Positions 60,939 to 64,000 of a stretch of DNA of 64,000 nucleotides are shown here, piece after piece; positions within the stretch are counted from its first letter, which is position 1; the number at the start of each line of letters is the position of its first letter. The position numbers and the translations under genes are program-made. The DNA is from Flavobacteriales bacterium. GTDB lineage: Bacteria > Bacteroidota > Bacteroidia > Flavobacteriales_F > PHOS-HE28. The notes beneath the pieces were generated by a model, which saw only the letters and a list, made by a program, of their open reading frames with translations, searched no databases and had not been told where the DNA came from. Where the stretch lies: positions 434,001 to 498,000 of the forward strand of contig JADJOI010000003.1 in NCBI GenBank assembly GCA_016713875.1, given 5' to 3'.

Positions 60939-61943
60939 ATGAACCCCTCCACATTGCAACAGATCACCGGCACCATCAGCGCCGGTCTCGCCACGCTGCT
61001 TTTCTTCCTACGACTTCTGCCATTCCTAGCTGAATGGGTCAACAAGGAGACGAACAGCGACCGATGGGCGGCACCCGCCGTGAACATCCTCGCATCCATC
61101 TGGGGGCTGATGATGGTCGCGCTGCTCTGCATGACCGCCAGCGGTGGTTTCGACTGGATCCGACTGGGACGCGGCAAGCTCTACCTGCTCACCGTAGCTG
61201 CTTCGTTCGCGCTGGCGTGCGCTTCCTACCTGTTCATCGGCCTGTATCTCCGCCCCGGCTTCACGCCGCGCGGCCTCTACAGTCCGTTCCTCTACCTCAT
61301 CCTGTTCACCACCGTGCTGCTGGTGGTGGTGAGCTTGAACCAGAAGCTCGTGCCCGGAGTGTCCGTGCAATGGTTGCTTCGGCCATGGACGTGGTTCACC
61401 GCCTTGAGCCTTGTGGGCAGCCTGATCTTCTCCGGCAAATGGGTCATCAACAACAGCGGTCGCGGTCTGGCCGACGTCACCACGCGGATCATCGTCCTCT
61501 TGCCAGCGACCAAAGAAGAGCTCGCCGAGATCGAACGGCTCGATCCGAAGAACGATCTCGAAAAGCTGGTCTGGAAGGCGAGCCTTGTTGAGAAACCGGC
61601 CGTGTGCGAGGCTGCCACGGCTCGCCTGCGTTCGGATCCGGAGTTCCTGGAGCGAATGGCCGCCATGCTGGATTCAGGCTACGCGGAACCTGCGCTGGCG
61701 TTCGTGCGCGATGCGGAGTTGACACCCGAGGAAACATCCCGCTTTGCTCGCCCCACGCTGAACGCCTTGGGGCGCTGGGTGAACAGTGCAGCCGCGCCCA
61801 ACTTCACGACGTCGGAGAACCTGAAGCGTACGCGGCGTTGGGGCGATGAGATGTTCCAGGTCCTCCCCGAGAAGTTCGCCGGCACCGGCGTTGACTTCTC
61901 CGAGCTGCAGGGGTGGTACAAGGAGAAGATGGAATTGGAATAG
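60939..61943 (+). CDS. multi-pass membrane protein of unknown function
   Basis: 334 residues. Five predicted transmembrane helices lie in the first 180 residues ('GLATLLFFLRLLPFLAEWV', 'IWGLMMVALLCMTASGGF', 'LLTVAASFALACASYLFIGLYL', 'FLYLILFTTVLLVVVSL', 'WFTALSLVGSLIFSG'). A charged, helical cytoplasmic or periplasmic domain of about 150 residues follows ('PATKEELAEIERLDPKNDLEKLVWK'-like, in parts). No known motif. It is 19 nt upstream of the 384-residue gene, and the two are probably one transcript. Confidence 0.75.
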   Translation: MNPSTLQQITGTISAGLATLLFFLRLLPFLAEWVNKETNSDRWAAPAVNILASIWGLMMVALLCMTASGGFDWIRLGRGKLYLLTVAASFALACASYLFIGLYLRPGFTPRGLYSPFLYLILFTTVLLVVVSLNQKLVPGVSVQWLLRPWTWFTALSLVGSLIFSGKWVINNSGRGLADVTTRIIVLLPATKEELAEIERLDPKNDLEKLVWKASLVEKPAVCEAATARLRSDPEFLERMAAMLDSGYAEPALAFVRDAELTPEETSRFARPTLNALGRWVNSAAAPNFTTSENLKRTRRWGDEMFQVLPEKFAGTGVDFSELQGWYKEKMELE

Positions 61944-61962
61944 TGGATCCACGCACGGACCG

Positions 61963-63117
61963 ATGACGACCGCCGATCCCTTCCGCCAGCAGCTCGCGGA
62001 ATTCCCTGCGCCCTTGCGCGAACTCGTGGAAGCTGAGATCCAGGCAGGCAACAGCATCGTGGCCATCGAGAACGGCTTTCCCGCTGCGCCGTGCGGAGCT
62101 TCCGTGAAACTGGCGAAGGCCGTCCAGGAGGAACACCGGCGATCGATAGGAGAGGTGCGATTCTACGCGCGCAACAACTCCTCCTACGCGGGCGAATTCA
62201 CCACCGAGCAACGGCACTTCTTCGTGCTGGAGCCGCCGCTGCCGCCGGAGCCACCGCCGGACATGGACGCCATCCGCAAGGCGCTGCAGCCGAACCCGGA
62301 CGTGTTATCTACCTTGTCCCAGCGGGAAGCAGGCTCGGGGGTGGAGTTCGGTAGGGCACTGTTGGATGAGCGCATGGCGGAACAAAAAGCGAACGCACGG
62401 GCACGCGCACTGTCGATCACGGAAACCGCCACCAGCGCGAAACGCCTGCTGCATTTCAACGACCATCGCGCACCGCACGAGATCCAGTTCGCGCTGGAGC
62501 GGGACCTCATGACGCTCTTCGACGCCGCCATGAAGGACGACCGCCTGATCATGACGGCCAGTTCCAAGGTGGTCGGTTCGTGGCATCACTTCACGCTGCG
62601 CTTCGAGGCGGCGATGCCCAACACCAATTGCTATTCGTTGTGCGTGGAGACCTCCTGGGCCGATGCGGCGGCCACGCACCACGACTATTACCGGCACACG
62701 GCAGGAACGTGGTTCGAGCACTGGACGCGCGATCTCCAGCCCGCCGAACCGCCCGAAGCCGATGAAGGATCAGCCGAGCGCTACCAGAAGATCTGCGCCG
62801 CATCGATGAACGCCGAAGCACATCTCGATACCGTACCCGCGATCCAACGAACGATCGTGGCGGCAATGAAAAGCGGCGCACGGTTCACCACCTCGCACAA
62901 GGAGGGTGGCACGAACATCACGTGGAACCATGAGCGTTTCGTGCGCTCCGACTACGGCGATTACCCGGATCACATCACCTACGCGAGCGAGGCGCACTTC
63001 TTGGAAGCGCTGCGGAAATTCTACGACTGGGAGACCTCGCAGAACGTGTACCCGGAAAAGGTCTCGGAGCTGGTGGCGTGGAGGCTGATGCTAAGGTTGA
63101 TGCGGGGGTTGCGTTGA
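61963..63117 (+). CDS. soluble protein of unknown function paired with the membrane protein
   Basis: 384 residues without signal peptide or membrane segment. The N-terminal 100 residues are helical ('PFRQQLAEFPAPLRELVEAEI', then 'FPAAPCGASVKLAKAVQEEHR'). A Pro-rich stretch follows ('LEPPLPPEPPPDMDAIRKAL'). The C-terminal half has mixed alpha/beta character with 'FVRSDYGDYPDHITYASEAHFLEAL' (in parts) and several His, Trp and Tyr residues. I do not recognise the family. Its position behind the membrane protein suggests a cytoplasmic partner. Confidence 0.7.
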   Translation: MTTADPFRQQLAEFPAPLRELVEAEIQAGNSIVAIENGFPAAPCGASVKLAKAVQEEHRRSIGEVRFYARNNSSYAGEFTTEQRHFFVLEPPLPPEPPPDMDAIRKALQPNPDVLSTLSQREAGSGVEFGRALLDERMAEQKANARARALSITETATSAKRLLHFNDHRAPHEIQFALERDLMTLFDAAMKDDRLIMTASSKVVGSWHHFTLRFEAAMPNTNCYSLCVETSWADAAATHHDYYRHTAGTWFEHWTRDLQPAEPPEADEGSAERYQKICAASMNAEAHLDTVPAIQRTIVAAMKSGARFTTSHKEGGTNITWNHERFVRSDYGDYPDHITYASEAHFLEALRKFYDWETSQNVYPEKVSELVAWRLMLRLMRGLR

Positions 63118-63150
63118 CCATTGGGGGGCACAACGGCAGATCGATCCAAC

Positions 63151-63158
63151 TATCTTTG
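63151..63158 (+). promoter_or_regulatory. -7 box TATCTTTG upstream of the antitoxin gene
   Basis: Exact TANNTTTG match ending 18 nt before ATG 63177. TTG at 63121-63123 is too far (27-nt spacer) for a normal -33. Confidence 0.55.
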
Positions 63159-63176
63159 AGCAACACACGAACGAAT

Positions 63177-63428
63177 ATGTCCTTCACCAATAAACCCTCG
63201 GTGGCCCTCACGCTCGATCAAGTGATGGAGATCGTGGACCAGCTATCCCCGGCTGATACGCTGAAGGTGGCCAAGCACATCAAGAAGAAGAACAAGGATG
63301 CGGACCTTGATGATCTGATCGCGATCTTCAGCAAGGTGAAGATGAGCGAGAAGGAAATGACGGCTATCGTAGAGGACGTCCGAGCTGAACGCTATGCCCG
63401 CGAGAAAGCGCGTTACGCTGGTCGTTGA
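63177..63428 (+). CDS. antitoxin of a PIN-domain toxin-antitoxin pair
   Basis: 83 residues from ATG 63177, helical and charged ('LTLDQVMEIVDQLSPADTLKVAKHIKKK', in parts, then 'LIAIFSKVKMSEKEMTAIVEDV'). The length and position directly before a PIN-family toxin gene, overlapping it by 35 nt, fit a type II antitoxin. No clear DNA-binding motif is visible at the N-terminus. It would neutralise the toxin by direct binding and repress the shared promoter at 63151. The frame continues upstream to 63078 but that part overlaps the preceding gene. Confidence 0.75.
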   Translation: MSFTNKPSVALTLDQVMEIVDQLSPADTLKVAKHIKKKNKDADLDDLIAIFSKVKMSEKEMTAIVEDVRAERYAREKARYAGR

Positions 63429-63816
63429 TGTCAATGTGTTGGTGAGCATGCTCATCAACCATGACACCGCAGGGATCAAGTGGTTGTTCAACAAGCAAGC
63501 CTTCCGGGTGATGGTCTCATCCGGATTGTTGGGTGAGTTGGAAGAAGTCCTGATGCGACCGCAGTTCAGGCGCTACCTCACGTTGGCTGAAGCCGATCGG
63601 GCCGTGGATCGGATAGCGAACCGGTCAAGCCTGGTAGAGACTGCCTTCCAAGTGCGCCCCATCTGCCGCGACCCGAAGGACGACTACTTGCTCGCGCTGG
63701 CCAAGAAGGGCAAAGCCGACTTCCTGATCACCGGCGATGACGATCTACTCGTGCTGAAGAAACACGGCAAGACCCGGATCCTGAAACCTGCTGCATTCAG
63801 GAAGGAGTTCTTGTGA
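63394..63816 (+). CDS. PIN-domain ribonuclease toxin
   Basis: 140 residues. PIN fold: 'TLVVDVNVLVSMLIN' carries the first conserved Asp (V-D-x-N), a Glu appears in 'SGLLGELEEVLMRP', and 'CRDPKDDYLLALAKKGKADFLITGDDDLLVL' (in parts) carries the C-terminal Asp cluster. This is the 'putative toxin component, PIN family' group. Such toxins cleave RNA in the cytoplasm. It overlaps the antitoxin gene by 35 nt. The final 184 nt of the window (63817-64000) hold no supported gene. Confidence 0.9.
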   Translation: MPARKRVTLVVDVNVLVSMLINHDTAGIKWLFNKQAFRVMVSSGLLGELEEVLMRPQFRRYLTLAEADRAVDRIANRSSLVETAFQVRPICRDPKDDYLLALAKKGKADFLITGDDDLLVLKKHGKTRILKPAAFRKEFL

Positions 63817-64000
63817 GCGCCCATGATCAGCGACCAACCCGTGCCTTCGGCAGGCAGGTGCGCGATGAGCTGCTGACCTTCTCGCCTTTGCGTAGCCGCT
63901 TCGGCGGAGCAAGGCCGCAAGGAGCCACGACAAGACGCCCTTCCACAACCTGCGGACGCACTCCACGAGCAGCAGCCCCGGGCGGCGACCCGGGGGAAGC

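Noticed and set aside
63976..63995. hairpin CCCCGGG / CCCGGGG near the window end
   Set aside because: Short, no T-run and 160 nt past the toxin gene stop; in GC-rich DNA this is expected by chance.

Overview
The window comes from a GC-rich member of the Bacteroidota, most likely of the order Flavobacteriales. Three signs support this. Secreted proteins end in type IX secretion (T9SS) sorting domains: one type B 'SPNGDGNND' gliding-motility-type tail and several type A 'PNPT.G' tails. Start codons are preceded by TANNTTTG-like -7 boxes, often in the variant TANNTTCG, and only occasionally by a Shine-Dalgarno sequence. The gene families present are common in Flavobacteriales. GC richness was judged by eye, and it produces many long antisense open frames that are not genes. 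I saw no rRNA, tRNA, CRISPR array or complete insertion sequence.

Layout. 1-3.2 kb, minus strand: envelope genes for PBP1C, a MORN-type secreted protein and an S41 protease cut by the window edge. 3.3-8.1 kb, plus strand: two T9SS cargo proteins, a type B adhesin-like protein and a trypsin-like protease. 8.1-17.6 kb, minus strand: a giant alpha-2-macroglobulin lipoprotein with an intact thioester motif, then two surface or periplasmic proteins sharing SPOR-like C-terminal modules. 17.7-31.9 kb, minus strand: a compact exopolysaccharide block (asnB, GT4 glycosyltransferase, export lipoprotein, Wzc-type tyrosine kinase, rfbC, WecA/MraY-like initiating transferase, MltD-like transglycosylase). 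It runs with overlapping reading frames into uvrA and a LOG-family gene, with lpdA upstream. 32-40 kb, mostly plus strand: housekeeping and envelope genes (rhodanese lipoprotein, esterase, ridA, an MBOAT/SGNH acylation pair, surE, a small membrane protein, lpxB, a SpoIID-like protein).

40-64 kb is more accessory. It holds three intact T9SS cargo genes (an Ig-like adhesin, a CotH-kinase protein, a thioredoxin-fold protein) and one interrupted by an in-frame TGA. Other genes are a class 3 lipase, a ClbS-like protein, an acyltransferase, an MFS transporter, a GNAT gene that lost its 5' end next to a 163-bp MITE-like element, lemA with a DUF2207 gene, a class V aminotransferase, two unknown neighbours and a PIN-domain toxin-antitoxin pair. 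One 0.6-kb gap contains a (CA)15 microsatellite fused to the 3' remnant of a T9SS gene, and a strong hairpin.

The most interesting general signal is promoter placement. At about nine genes the -7 box lies only 4-7 nt before the start codon, which predicts leaderless mRNAs and lets the promoter decide starts, including a TTG start for the acyltransferase. The most interesting local anomalies are the in-frame TGA in a T9SS gene, the microsatellite next to a T9SS remnant, and the MITE-like element at the truncated GNAT gene.
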